Shown one piece after another: positions 43,012-51,306 of a DNA stretch of 64,000 bases. Position numbers and translations under genes: made by a program. Below the pieces are notes generated by a model. The model was given only the letters and a program-made list of their open reading frames with translations. It did not search any database and was not told the DNA's origin. Positions within the stretch are counted from its first letter, which is position 1; the number at the start of each line of letters is the position of its first letter. The DNA comes from BOG-1155 sp963717985 (lineage in GTDB: Bacteria; Desulfobacterota; Syntrophorhabdia; Syntrophorhabdales; WCHB1-27), in NCBI GenBank assembly GCA_963717985.1, contig CAVQYC010000004.1, positions 496,001 to 560,000 of the forward strand, in the 5' to 3' direction.

Positions 43012-43768
43012 ACGGCAGGGAACGGAGGGCATCCTATGCTTGACCTTATTCTAACTTTACTTTATGATAGGTTTGACCTACATTATACTCTCAAGAGAGA
43101 ACCGGGAGGCCATGGAGAGACTTTTCCGAAGAACAGTCATCGATGAGCTCAATAAGTACCTCTCCACTGACGAGATTGTGGTGCTCCATGGAGCGCGTCA
43201 GGTCGGCAAGACCTCCATTCTCCATCTTCTTCAGGATGAGTTGAGGTCCCGGAGGGAGGCAACCTATTTCATCGATCTGGAAGACTCCCGATACGTAAGG
43301 ATTCTCGATGAAGGCGTCGATGCCTTTCTGAGACACCTCAGAGAAGAGGGGATCGCACCCCTTGCCGCCGAATCAAAGCTTTTTGTCTTCATCGATGAAA
43401 TTCAATATCTTGCTGACCCTTCATCTTTCCTGAAGCTCATGGCGGACCACCAGAGGACCATAAAGCTGGTCGTGTCCGGGTCGTCGAGCTTTGCCATAAA
43501 ATCGAAGTTCAAGGATTCCCTTGTAGGCAGAACGGTGGATTTTGAGATATTCCCTCTCTCATTCCGGGAATTCCTTCTTTTCAACGAGTACCCTTTCCAG
43601 GAGGGCGAGGTGTACACACAGAAGAAGACGGACGAGCTTCGTGCCTGGTTCCGGGAGTTCGTCCTCTACGGCGGTTATCCGAGGATCGTCCTTGCCGGGG
43701 GAGTGGAGAGGAAAGAGAAATACTTGCAGCAGATCATTGACACCTACGTGAAGAAAGACATCAGAGAC

Positions 43769-44851
43769 CTAGTGTACTGTCTCAGTAACGGCTTTACAAC
43801 GGGCCACCTTCTTGACGATATCTTCCGCTTTCTTCGTCCAAACAAAAGGCTTGGGGTTCTCGTTGTAGAGCCGGATGTACTCTTCGATGGCGGCTACCAG
43901 TTCCGGCACGCTTTTGAATACTCCCCGACGGATTCTTTTCCGTGTGATTTCTCCAAACCAACGTTCTACCAGATTCAACCAGGATGAGCTTGTGGGTGTG
44001 AAGTGAAGGGCAAAGCGAGGATGCTTTTCAAGCCACATTTTCACATTTGGGTGGCCGTGCGTTCCATAATTATCCAGGATCAAGTGAATTGCCAATTTCT
44101 GGGGCACTTCCCGGTTGATCTTGCGGAGAAACTTTAGGAATTCCGTGTTCCTGTGCCGGGGATAACAGGAGCCGATAACTTTTCCTTCCAACAGGTTCAT
44201 CGCAGCAAAAAGACAGGTAGTACCGTTGCGTCGGTAATCGTGCGTCATTGTTCCGCAGCGCCCTTTCTTCATAGGCAGACCCGGTTGCGTCCTATCGAGC
44301 GCCTGCACCTGGGTCTTTTCATCGACGCATAGCACCACCGCCTTGTCGGGCGGATTCAGATAGACGCCTACAACATCCGTCAGTTTTTCCACGAATCGCT
44401 TGTCTTTGGATAACTTGAAGGTCTCCACGCGGTGCGGCTGCAAGCCATGGGCGTCCCAGATGCGTTGCACGGTCGCATGGCTGACGCCATGAGCCTTTGC
44501 CATAGTTCTCGTCGACCAGTGGGTTGAATCGGCAGGCGTTGTATGGAGGGTAGCTTCCACGATGGCATCAACCTTTTTCGGATCGAGTTGCCTTGAACTG
44601 GGACCATGAGGAGCATCTTCAGCCAATCCTGAAATGCCTTTCGCTCTAAATCGGTTTGTCCACAACAGAACCGTGGGGCGAGAGGCGTCCAATTCCTTAG
44701 CGATGGCGTTATGCGAGAGACCCCTTGCGGCAAGCAGGCAAATACGGGAACGGAGGACTACTCTTTGAGGCGTCTTTTTCGCACGAATCCAAGCTTCCAA
44801 TGTTCTTTGCTGTTCTTCCGTCATCATGAGCTTATTGGCTGGTTTCCACAT
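43769..44851 (-). CDS. IS630-family transposase
   Basis: About 360 residues. N-terminal helix-turn-helix (GLSHNAIAKELDASRPTVLLWTNRFRAKG), DDE catalytic residues in LCVDEKTQVQAL, LILDNYGTHGHP and LNLVERWFGEI. The stop codon TAG at 43771-43769 is completed by the duplicated TA target plus one base, so it exists only after insertion at a suitable site. ATG at 44851 lies a few bases after the -10 box; in-frame ATGs at 44827 and 44824 are alternatives. Confidence 0.92.
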   Translation of the reverse strand: MWKPANKLMMTEEQQRTLEAWIRAKKTPQRVVLRSRICLLAARGLSHNAIAKELDASRPTVLLWTNRFRAKGISGLAEDAPHGPSSRQLDPKKVDAIVEATLHTTPADSTHWSTRTMAKAHGVSHATVQRIWDAHGLQPHRVETFKLSKDKRFVEKLTDVVGVYLNPPDKAVVLCVDEKTQVQALDRTQPGLPMKKGRCGTMTHDYRRNGTTCLFAAMNLLEGKVIGSCYPRHRNTEFLKFLRKINREVPQKLAIHLILDNYGTHGHPNVKMWLEKHPRFALHFTPTSSSWLNLVERWFGEITRKRIRRGVFKSVPELVAAIEEYIRLYNENPKPFVWTKKAEDIVKKVARCKAVTETVH

Positions 44852-44907
44852 GCACCAAGTATAGCACAAGCAAAGGCTATTGTAAATATATTACTGAGAC
44901 AGTACAC
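43772..44907 (-). mobile_element. IS630-family insertion sequence, 1136 bp
   Basis: 17-bp perfect inverted ends (GTGTACTGTCTCAGTAA at 43772-43788 and its complement at 44891-44907) flanked by the TA dinucleotide (43770-43771 and 44908-44909) that this family duplicates. One transposase gene inside. Confidence 0.93.
44858..44886 (-). promoter_or_regulatory. Promoter of the IS630 transposase
   Basis: Minus strand TTTACA (44886-44881), 17 bp, TATACT (44863-44858). Lies inside the IS next to the right inverted repeat; the transcript would be nearly leaderless. Confidence 0.65.
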
Positions 44908-45691
44908 TAGCGAACGTCAAGGACGTAGACAAGTTCAACAAGCTTCTCGAGGTCCTTGCCGCCCAGAGCGGACAAATGCTCAACATGACCGAGATATCGA
45001 ACACGACCAGGATAGCCATACCCACGGTGGAGAAATACCTCTTCGCCCTTGAGAACACCTACATTCTCAAACTGGTGAGGCCCTTCAGCAGGAATATCCG
45101 ATCTGAACTCTTCAAGTCGCCGAAGGTATTTTTCTACGATTCCGGCCTGATGCAGATGCTTTGGCTCAAGGGCCTGCAACGGGAAGTCCTGGGACAGGTT
45201 TTCGAGACGGGACTGTTTGCGGAGCTTGTGAAGAAGTACGGCAGGGAAGCCGTCTTCTACTGGAGAACCAAGGACAAGAAAGAGATCGATTTCATCCTGC
45301 GGGTGAGAGATACCCTGACGCCCATAGAGGCCAAACTGACCTTCGAGCAATTCAATCCGGGAGCCATACGCTATTTCAATGACCACTACGCCATCGACCA
45401 TTACAAGGTGATTGCCCTCAAAGGCACACCGAAGGGACCGTTTCAGAGGCACCCCTGGGATCTGTAGGAATAGCCGTCATGAACCGGATGGTTCGAATGC
45501 CCTCGGGAACCGGCGGAAGCCCCCAGCCCGAGCCGGGTCGGCGCCACCATCCTTGAAATATCATACTTGTAGCTTGAGTTTTCACGCATGAGTGTATAGA
45601 CTGCCGGCGCTGCCAAGAATAGAAACACTACTTGTCTGCCCATACGCTATCGGCTATAATATTACAAAATCATGATCGATGGAGATTGCGT

Positions 45692-45898
45692 ATGGAAGCA
45701 GTGAAGATTTCCCCGAAGTTCCAGGTTGTGATTCCTAAGAAACTTCGAGATGCCTTGAAGCTGTCGCCTGGGCAAAAAGTTCAAATGGTTATCTACGGCG
45801 ACAGAATCGAGATGATCCCTCTCAGACAAATCTCGGAAATGAAAGGGTTTCTCAAAGGAATCGATACCACGGTAGAAAGAGACCCTGACAGATTATGA
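45692..45898 (+). CDS. vapB: AbrB/MazE-type antitoxin (VapB)
   Basis: 68 residues. ATG at 45692 follows TGGAGA. The SpoVT-AbrB swapped-hairpin fold is evident in KISPKFQVVIPKKLRDALKLSPGQKVQMVIYGDRIEMIP; the C-terminal tail would neutralise the toxin encoded next. The gene overlaps vapC (ATGA). Confidence 0.9.
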   Translation: MEAVKISPKFQVVIPKKLRDALKLSPGQKVQMVIYGDRIEMIPLRQISEMKGFLKGIDTTVERDPDRL

Positions 45899-46275
45899 AC
45901 ATAATCGATTCTTCCGGCTGGCTTGAATACTTTTCGGATGGTCCCAACGCCTCTTTCTTTTCCCGGCCCCTTCAGGAAACAGCGGATATTCTTGTCCCTA
46001 CCATCACGATCTATGAGATCTTCAAGGCGGTTCTCCGCCAACGCAACGAATCCGACGCCCTTCAATCGGTGGCCCTCATGCAGCAGGGTTCCGTAGTAGA
46101 CCTTACGTCACACATCTCCATCCTAGCAGCAAAGATGAGCATTGAGCACCACCTGCCCATGGCTGACAGTATCATATTAGCAACCGCACGGGTATACGAA
46201 GCAACCATATGGACTCAAGATTCCGACTTCAAGGATATCGATGGGGTTCAGTATGTTGCAAAGAGAAACGGATAA
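45895..46275 (+). CDS. vapC: PIN-domain toxin (VapC)
   Basis: 126 residues. PIN nuclease acids in NIIDSSGWLEYF, the TITIYEIFKAV Glu, LPMADSIILATARVYEA Asp and WTQDSDFKDI. Likely an RNase that cuts tRNA or rRNA, restrained by the upstream VapB. Intact, unlike the PIN remnant at 14412. Confidence 0.92.
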   Translation: MNIIDSSGWLEYFSDGPNASFFSRPLQETADILVPTITIYEIFKAVLRQRNESDALQSVALMQQGSVVDLTSHISILAAKMSIEHHLPMADSIILATARVYEATIWTQDSDFKDIDGVQYVAKRNG

Positions 46276-46528
46276 TCACCCCATCGCGCAGACGACGCTC
46301 TCCAGACGGCGGCTCTGGTACTCTCGTTCATCCCAGTACCATGCAACTAAGCGCATAAGTCGCACGCGACGAGCTGTGCAGGTGTATCAAAGTTACGTAT
46401 GTCTTTCTGTTATCCACGGGTTTTGTGTTTCTTCTTGCACAACTCGCTTTGAAATGGTAATAGTTAATAAGTTGGATAGTGCCCGGCTTTAAATGGGGCG
46501 TGCGGTCGGGAGGGATAGGAAGCCAGTG

Positions 46529-46732
46529 ATGAAGACGTGGAAGAAAATCGTCAAACCGTTTGGAATCCTCCTCGTTTCCTGCCTGTTCATTTGGTACGCA
46601 CAAGACATCATTAGGATGTCGATGTTCAATGGATGGGAAGGGGGAGCATCGTCCCCTTTAGGCACTCTGCTTTTCTTGTTATTTGGCGGTGCAGTCTGTT
46701 TCGGGGTCATAAGACGGTTTTGGAGGATGTGA
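46529..46732 (+). CDS. Small two-helix membrane protein
   Basis: 67 residues from ATG 46529, preceded by AGGAAG. Two hydrophobic segments (FGILLVSCLFIWYA and LGTLLFLLFGGAVCFGVI) and a basic C-terminus. No family recognised. It lies 42 bp before the HEPN gene and may be cotranscribed. Confidence 0.5.
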   Translation: MKTWKKIVKPFGILLVSCLFIWYAQDIIRMSMFNGWEGGASSPLGTLLFLLFGGAVCFGVIRRFWRM

Positions 46733-46774
46733 GAACCGGGGCGCTAGGGAAAGAGGTCTTGGGGGGTATCTGAG

Positions 46775-47236
46775 ATGTTGAAATCTCGGAATGACGCTCT
46801 CGGATTCGCGCAGCGTACCAGAAAAAATCTCCACAATATTGAGGTCGCCTTTGAGCAAGGTTACGATGTGCACATCGTAACCCAGATCGCCAGTTCGCTG
46901 CTTGGGCTAATAGTTTTTCCGTGCGAGCAAGGCTTGGTCGGCGGCGTTGCTGATCTCAAGATGGTTGATCTTGCAAATGAGGGGTGGCCCCAGTGGGAGA
47001 TTACGTTGGGAGACGCTAATACTCTGGGGCAGTTGATCCGTCGGCTGCGTAACGCCACGGCGCACGGCAGAATGTCCTTCTCGTCCGACAGCCGCATTCC
47101 GGAAGATGTGTACATCCAGGTAGAAGACTTTAGGCCAAAGGGAAAACAGCCTTTTTGGCGTGCTATTATCAGGGCAAGCGATCTGCGAGGCTTCTGTCTT
47201 CGATTCATTGATCTCATTGATCAAGTTGCTGGATGA
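46775..47236 (+). CDS. HEPN-domain protein (pEK499-p136-like)
   Basis: 153 residues, all-alpha. Contains the HEPN RNase-type motif R-N-x-x-x-H as LRNATAHGRM, with N-terminal RTRKNLHNIEVAF and a long first helix pair. Such proteins are often toxins or defence ribonucleases, sometimes regulatory. A partner nucleotidyltransferase (MNT) is absent; the neighbouring small membrane protein is the only candidate partner. Confidence 0.75.
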   Translation: MLKSRNDALGFAQRTRKNLHNIEVAFEQGYDVHIVTQIASSLLGLIVFPCEQGLVGGVADLKMVDLANEGWPQWEITLGDANTLGQLIRRLRNATAHGRMSFSSDSRIPEDVYIQVEDFRPKGKQPFWRAIIRASDLRGFCLRFIDLIDQVAG

Positions 47237-47576
47237 GACTACAGAACGTTCCCGGACAGTCGCGTCGAACAACCACTGTGCACCAGATTAGCCGAAGTCA
47301 TGCGTTATGCCCAAAACCCGTATAAATAAACAGTGCTAAGAATCCGGCGCACTATTTCGCACTACGCGCCGGGCCTTTACTCCAAGGACTCCGTTTCTCC
47401 CGGCAATAGATGCTCGTAACCCTTGTGCTGAAGGCTTTCTTTGTAGGTGAAGCTAGTAACGTTGTTTTCCGGCCAGCCAGGCGTCCTTTAGATGATCGTC
47501 AATTCTTTATGCAGAGCGCAGAATCGCGTTTGCCCCCCTGAGAGTGCCCGTAAGCAAGCCAACTTTGCGCTGCCTA
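47237..47576. other. Intergenic region without recognised genes
   Basis: About 340 bp with no ORF showing family features and no RNA gene found. Confidence 0.5.
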
Positions 47577-47856
47577 AAATTCCGGCATTGATCATGGTTG
47601 TGCTCGATGCCGGATCGGGTGGACGACGGCATGGAGGAAATGCTTCATCACCCGCAAGCGGGTACCCGGGATGCACTGTGAGCCGCGTAGACCGGAGGCG
47701 TACATTGGCGACAGGCGGGGTACCCAGTTCCATATTGCCTTGCTGGGTCGCACCAGCTCCATATTGCTTTGCTGGGCCGCAAACGTCGGAGGTCACACGG
47801 CGAGCAGGGCGCCGCAGAGGGAGTATTTCCTCCATGCCGTTGGCCGATCGACCTTA
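47577..47856. repeat. Dispersed structured repeat, copy C
   Basis: Begins with the hairpin CCGGCATTGA ... TCGATGCCGG (as in copy B), then GGATCGGGTGGACGACGGCATGG. Outer arms GGCATGGAGGAAAT (about 47628) and ATTTCCTCCATGCC (about 47827) pair perfectly. The centre carries the core GACCGGAGGCGTAC ... AAACGTCGGAGGTC with the inner motif CCATATTGCCTTGCTGGG duplicated. It ends at the corrinoid-protein stop codon. Confidence 0.78.
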
Positions 47857-48516
47857 GACGCCGTTGCCGTGGCCCCGTATCAGGTGCTGGCACAGCCGCA
47901 CGCCCGTCATCGCGTCCGTTGCCCAGACATCGGCTGCCACGTGGCGGCAGACGCGCTCGTCCACGTAGCCGCCGATGATGAAGGAGGGGACGACGCCGTC
48001 CTGGCCCGCCTCTCTACGGAGCAGGTCAATCGTGGCCTTCATGTTCTCTAATGCGGAATCTATCAGACAGGAGAGCCCCACTATGGCCGGCCTGAAATCC
48101 AGGGCCTTGGCGAGGAACTCCCGGCCGGGCACGTCGACGCCGAGATCGACAACGGTAAAGCCGTAGCACCTGAGGAGTACCTTGATGATGTCCTTGCCGA
48201 TGTAGTGGATGTCGCCCTCCACCGTCCCGAGGAGTATGCGCCCGGATTCGCTGCCGACTACACGGGTCTTCAGCGCGGGGAGGACCATGTCGCCCACCTC
48301 ATGCATGATGGCGCTCGCCATGATCAAGCCGGAAATGTAATAAACGCCCTGCTCGTATCGCTCACCCACGAGCCGCACACCCTTTTGGCACTCTTCCACG
48401 ATATGGAGGAGATCGTCGCCCTCGTCGATGCGGCGGCGCACTTCGGCCAGCACGGCATCTTCCTGCAAGTCCGCGAGGAGACTGCTCAGCTCGCTTTCCG
48501 ATTGATGCGGTTTCAC
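47854..48516 (-). CDS. Corrinoid (B12-binding) methyl-carrier protein
   Basis: 220 residues. N-terminal four-helix cap (LLADLQEDAVLAEVRRRID and onward) then a Rossmann cobalamin domain with the base-off signature D-x-H-x-x-G in GDIHYIGKDI, then GLSCLIDSA and IIGGYVDE. GTG start at 48516 overlaps the gntR stop (GTGA) with GGGAGG upstream. It is a MtaC/MttC-like methyl carrier; as the sole enzyme gene behind gntR on this strand it may share partner methyltransferases with the plus-strand cluster. Confidence 0.9.
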   Translation of the reverse strand: MKPHQSESELSSLLADLQEDAVLAEVRRRIDEGDDLLHIVEECQKGVRLVGERYEQGVYYISGLIMASAIMHEVGDMVLPALKTRVVGSESGRILLGTVEGDIHYIGKDIIKVLLRCYGFTVVDLGVDVPGREFLAKALDFRPAIVGLSCLIDSALENMKATIDLLRREAGQDGVVPSFIIGGYVDERVCRHVAADVWATDAMTGVRLCQHLIRGHGNGV

Positions 48517-49313
48517 TGCCTGCCTCCCGGTTTTCGGCTTCTTTGCCTCACCTTGTCGCTTAAGCCCACGGTGGCGCGGAAGCGCATGAGATCGCCACGG
48601 CAGAGGAAAAAGCCCCAACTGATCGGGTGATTGTCAAAATCGTAGAACAGGTGCTCCAGACGAAAGCACGGCAGTCCGGGAGGCGCCATGAGCAGGTGAG
48701 CCTCTTCATCTCCGAGGACCATGGCGTCAATCGCCAGCTCGCCCCGCTTCAGGCTCGTTTCCCCGGTCCCCGCGAACAGGCCGTGGAGGGCCGTCACCTC
48801 CATCTCCGCCTCGACGATAGGGCGGCTAGGGTCGTAGATCAGGTACTCACGGTGGTAAAGGATTGGCTCCGTTTCCTTGGTGATGAGCCGGCGGATGAGG
48901 ATCACACGGTCGCCGGGGGAGAGCTCCAGCCGGGAGGCGACGTCGGGGTCGGCCTTCACGATGCTCACCTCCAGGAGCTTCACTTTATTCTGGGCATTCC
49001 TGTCGAAAAGGCTCCGCAGCTCGTCGAGGCCGAACATGACCGTGCTCAGCTTCACGGGCTTCACGAAGGTGCCGCGACCCTGGGTAGTGCTCACCAGGCC
49101 CTGCTGCACGAGAATATTGACTGCCCTCCGGACGGTCATTGGGCTCAAATGATAGCGCCGGCACAACTGTGACTCCGAAGGCAGCCGCTCCCCCGGTCTG
49201 AACAGTCCCGACGCAATCTGGCCGTGTAAGATGTTCACGAGCTGCACATAGGCGGGCTCGAAAGATGAGCGGTCGATGTAGGATGTCTGATCGGTCTGTT
49301 TCATCTGTTTCAT
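48513..49313 (-). CDS. GntR-family regulator with UTRA domain
   Basis: About 266 residues. HTH RLPSESQLCRRYHLSPMTVRRAVNILVQQGLV and C-terminal UTRA domain. Start is uncertain: ATG 49313 and 49304 both lack a good ribosome site and a longer frame reaches 49370. Divergent from the TRAP-binding gene across 180-240 bp that should contain its operators; the AT-rich TTATAGATAA at about 49340 is a possible half-site. Probably controls both arms of the methyl-transfer locus. Confidence 0.88.
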   Translation of the reverse strand: MKQMKQTDQTSYIDRSSFEPAYVQLVNILHGQIASGLFRPGERLPSESQLCRRYHLSPMTVRRAVNILVQQGLVSTTQGRGTFVKPVKLSTVMFGLDELRSLFDRNAQNKVKLLEVSIVKADPDVASRLELSPGDRVILIRRLITKETEPILYHREYLIYDPSRPIVEAEMEVTALHGLFAGTGETSLKRGELAIDAMVLGDEEAHLLMAPPGLPCFRLEHLFYDFDNHPISWGFFLCRGDLMRFRATVGLSDKVRQRSRKPGGRQ

Positions 49314-49454
49314 AGGTGAATGCACGCGTCTGATTATATTATCTATAAGTCCATGATTAGTCAATGGCATCTATGGCGCACAAGACCCGATCTAGCTGAA
49401 ATACCGCCAATAACAGTGTGTGGCGCAGTTATATATATAAGTAGCATATTTCCC

Positions 49455-49483
49455 TTGACAAGGACTGCCTTTTTTCCTATAAC
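49455..49483 (+). promoter_or_regulatory. Promoter of the TRAP/corrinoid operon
   Basis: TTGACA (49455-49460), 17 bp, TATAAC (49478-49483). About 70 bp before the dctP-type gene; divergent from gntR. Confidence 0.7.
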
Positions 49484-49550
49484 GTAGGTGGCCCTTCCAT
49501 GAAGGACGGAACAGGGCCATTTCCGAATATCTGCCCTGAGGAGGTGTGAG

Positions 49551-50609
49551 ATGAGAAAAGTGGTCGTATCCTTTGTCCTCGCAATGCTCTTTTTCTTTGT
49601 GGGCGTCTTCTCTTGTTCCGCCGCCGACGTGATCAAGCTGAAGGCCGCCAATTATCTCCCCACTACCCACAAGATGTCGCTTCTCACCGAGAGGTTCTGC
49701 CAGGAGATCAAGAAGCGGACAAACGGCCGGGTGGAGATCTACTACTATCCGGGCGGCACGCTCCTGTCGCCGGTGAAGATGTTCAACGGGATTACGACGG
49801 GCGTCGCAGACATCGGTGTTTCCCATATCCAGTATACCCGGGGGCGCTTTCCGATGACGGAGGTCTTTGACCTGCCTCTCGGCTTCCCCAGCGGATGGGT
49901 CGCGACCCACGTGAGCAGCGACTTCTACGAGAAGTTCAGGCCCGTTGAGTGGGACGGCGTACACCTGCTCTACATAAACACCTCCGGACCCCTCGTCCTC
50001 CAGACGATCAGCAAGCCCGTCAGGACCCTCGCCGACCTGAAGGGCCTCAAGATCAGGGGTGCGGGGCGGATGACCGAGACCCTGAGGTCCCTGGGCGCGA
50101 TCCCCATGCCCCTGGAGATGCCGGACGTCTATGAAGCCTTGAGGCGGGCTGTCATTGACGGCATCATGGTCGATCTCTCCACACTGAAATACTGGAAGTT
50201 CGCCGAGTTGGTGAGCTACGTCACGCCTACGTGGCAGCTCGGCACAGGCATTACCTTCTACTGCGTGATGAACAAGAACAAATGGAACGCCCTGCCCGCC
50301 GATATCCAGAAGATCTTTACCGAGACGGCAGCAGAGGCCAGGGAGTGGCAGGCATCCCTGTGGAATGAAATGGATATAGAGGGGAGGGACGTCTTTAAGG
50401 CAAAGGGCGGGCAGATCTTGGCCCTGTCCGATGCAGAGGCAATGAAGTGGATAAAGGCCGTCGAGCCCGTGATAGCGGCCTATAAGAAGGAGATGGTCTC
50501 CCAGGGGTTCAAGGCGTCCGATGTGGACAAATGGATCGATTTCATCAAGGAGCGCATCGCGTACTGGAAGGCAGAGGAGCTACAGAGAAAGGTCCCCGCG
50601 CCTTTTTGA
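49551..50609 (+). CDS. TRAP transporter substrate-binding protein (DctP family)
   Basis: 352 residues. Signal peptide MRKVVVSFVLAMLFFFVGVFSCSA; the mature protein begins DVIKLKAANYLPTTHKMS and has the DctP elements LKGLKIRGAG (ligand Arg) and DGIMVDLSTLKYWKF. The AGGAGGTG site is excellent. No DctQ or DctM membrane genes are present, so it is an orphan binding protein that either uses a distant permease or serves as a sensor. Its position with methyltransferases suggests the ligand is their substrate. Confidence 0.9.
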   Translation: MRKVVVSFVLAMLFFFVGVFSCSAADVIKLKAANYLPTTHKMSLLTERFCQEIKKRTNGRVEIYYYPGGTLLSPVKMFNGITTGVADIGVSHIQYTRGRFPMTEVFDLPLGFPSGWVATHVSSDFYEKFRPVEWDGVHLLYINTSGPLVLQTISKPVRTLADLKGLKIRGAGRMTETLRSLGAIPMPLEMPDVYEALRRAVIDGIMVDLSTLKYWKFAELVSYVTPTWQLGTGITFYCVMNKNKWNALPADIQKIFTETAAEAREWQASLWNEMDIEGRDVFKAKGGQILALSDAEAMKWIKAVEPVIAAYKKEMVSQGFKASDVDKWIDFIKERIAYWKAEELQRKVPAPF

Positions 50610-50619
50610 ATTGTAAATT

Positions 50620-50651
50620 GCGACAATCGGACCGATCGGACCGATTGTCGC
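50620..50651. repeat. Perfect hairpin between TRAP-binding and corrinoid genes
   Basis: GCGACAATCGG, ten-base centre, CCGATTGTCGC; the centre ACCGATCGGA is itself largely palindromic. No T-run follows, so it may be a transcript-stabilising or partial-termination hairpin that lets dctP exceed the methyltransferase genes. Confidence 0.6.
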
Positions 50652-50675
50652 TCTTGTTAAGATTTGGAGGGACCC

Positions 50676-51305
50676 GTGAATGACAAACTGATCAATCTCA
50701 TGGCAGACCTGCGGGAAGAAGAAACCATGAAGATGGTGAATGCGCTGATCGAGGCGGGGGTGGATCCCGTAACCATTCTCGATGATGCGCGCAATGCCAT
50801 GGAGATCGTGGGGAAGCGCTTCGAGCGGTGTGAGTACTTCATCCCCGATTTGATGATGGCCGGTGAAATACTTCAAGACATCACAAAGGTTGTCAAGCCG
50901 CACATCTTGCAGGCGCAAATCGGCAGCCGGAAGGGCAAGGTGCTGATCGGTACGGTGGCGGGCGATATCCACGACATCGGAAAGGATATCGTCACGTTCA
51001 TGCTCGACGTGAGCGGGTACGATGTCCTCGATATCGGCATCGATGTGCCCGTGGAAACCTTTGTGGAAAAGACAATGGAGTTCAAGCCTCAGGTGGTGGG
51101 ATTAAGCGGTTTCCTGACGCTCGCCTTCGACTCCATGAAGCTGACGATCGAGGCACTCGTTGGGGCCGGCCTCCGGGACGGCCTCAAGATCATGATCGGC
51201 GGCGGTCAGATGGACGACGAGGTCCGCAAGTACGTCCGTGCGGACGCCTATGGAAAAGACGCGGTCGCGGCGGTCAACCTGTGCAGAGAATGGATCGGGG
51301 GTTGA
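50676..51305 (+). CDS. Corrinoid methyl-carrier protein
   Basis: 209 residues from GTG 50676 (GGAGGG upstream). Helical cap (LINLMADLREEETMKMVNALIEAG), cobalamin domain with GDIHDIGKDI, GLSGFLT and IGGGQMDDE. Close in plan to MtaC/MtbC/OdmC. The following UroD-type gene begins one base after its stop; together they form a methyltransferase I pair. Confidence 0.93.
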   Translation: MNDKLINLMADLREEETMKMVNALIEAGVDPVTILDDARNAMEIVGKRFERCEYFIPDLMMAGEILQDITKVVKPHILQAQIGSRKGKVLIGTVAGDIHDIGKDIVTFMLDVSGYDVLDIGIDVPVETFVEKTMEFKPQVVGLSGFLTLAFDSMKLTIEALVGAGLRDGLKIMIGGGQMDDEVRKYVRADAYGKDAVAAVNLCREWIGG

Positions 51306-51306
51306 T

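Larger units (their letters stand above)
43112..45467 (+). pseudogene. AAA/DUF4143 ATPase gene split by IS630-family element
   Basis: First part 43112-43771: ATP-binding HGARQVGKTSILHLL, Walker B KLFVFIDEIQYL, sensor VVSGSSSFAI, ending KKDIRDL. Second part 44910-45467: ANVKDVDKFNKLLEVLA, a wHTH region and the DUF4143 nuclease-like core (VFETGLFAELVKKYGREAVFYWRTKDKKEIDFIL). Removing 43772-44909 gives one frame of 406 codons reading DLANVKD. The family is made of orphan ATPases of unknown role, often in accessory regions. ATG at 43112 has GGGAGG upstream. Confidence 0.92.
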
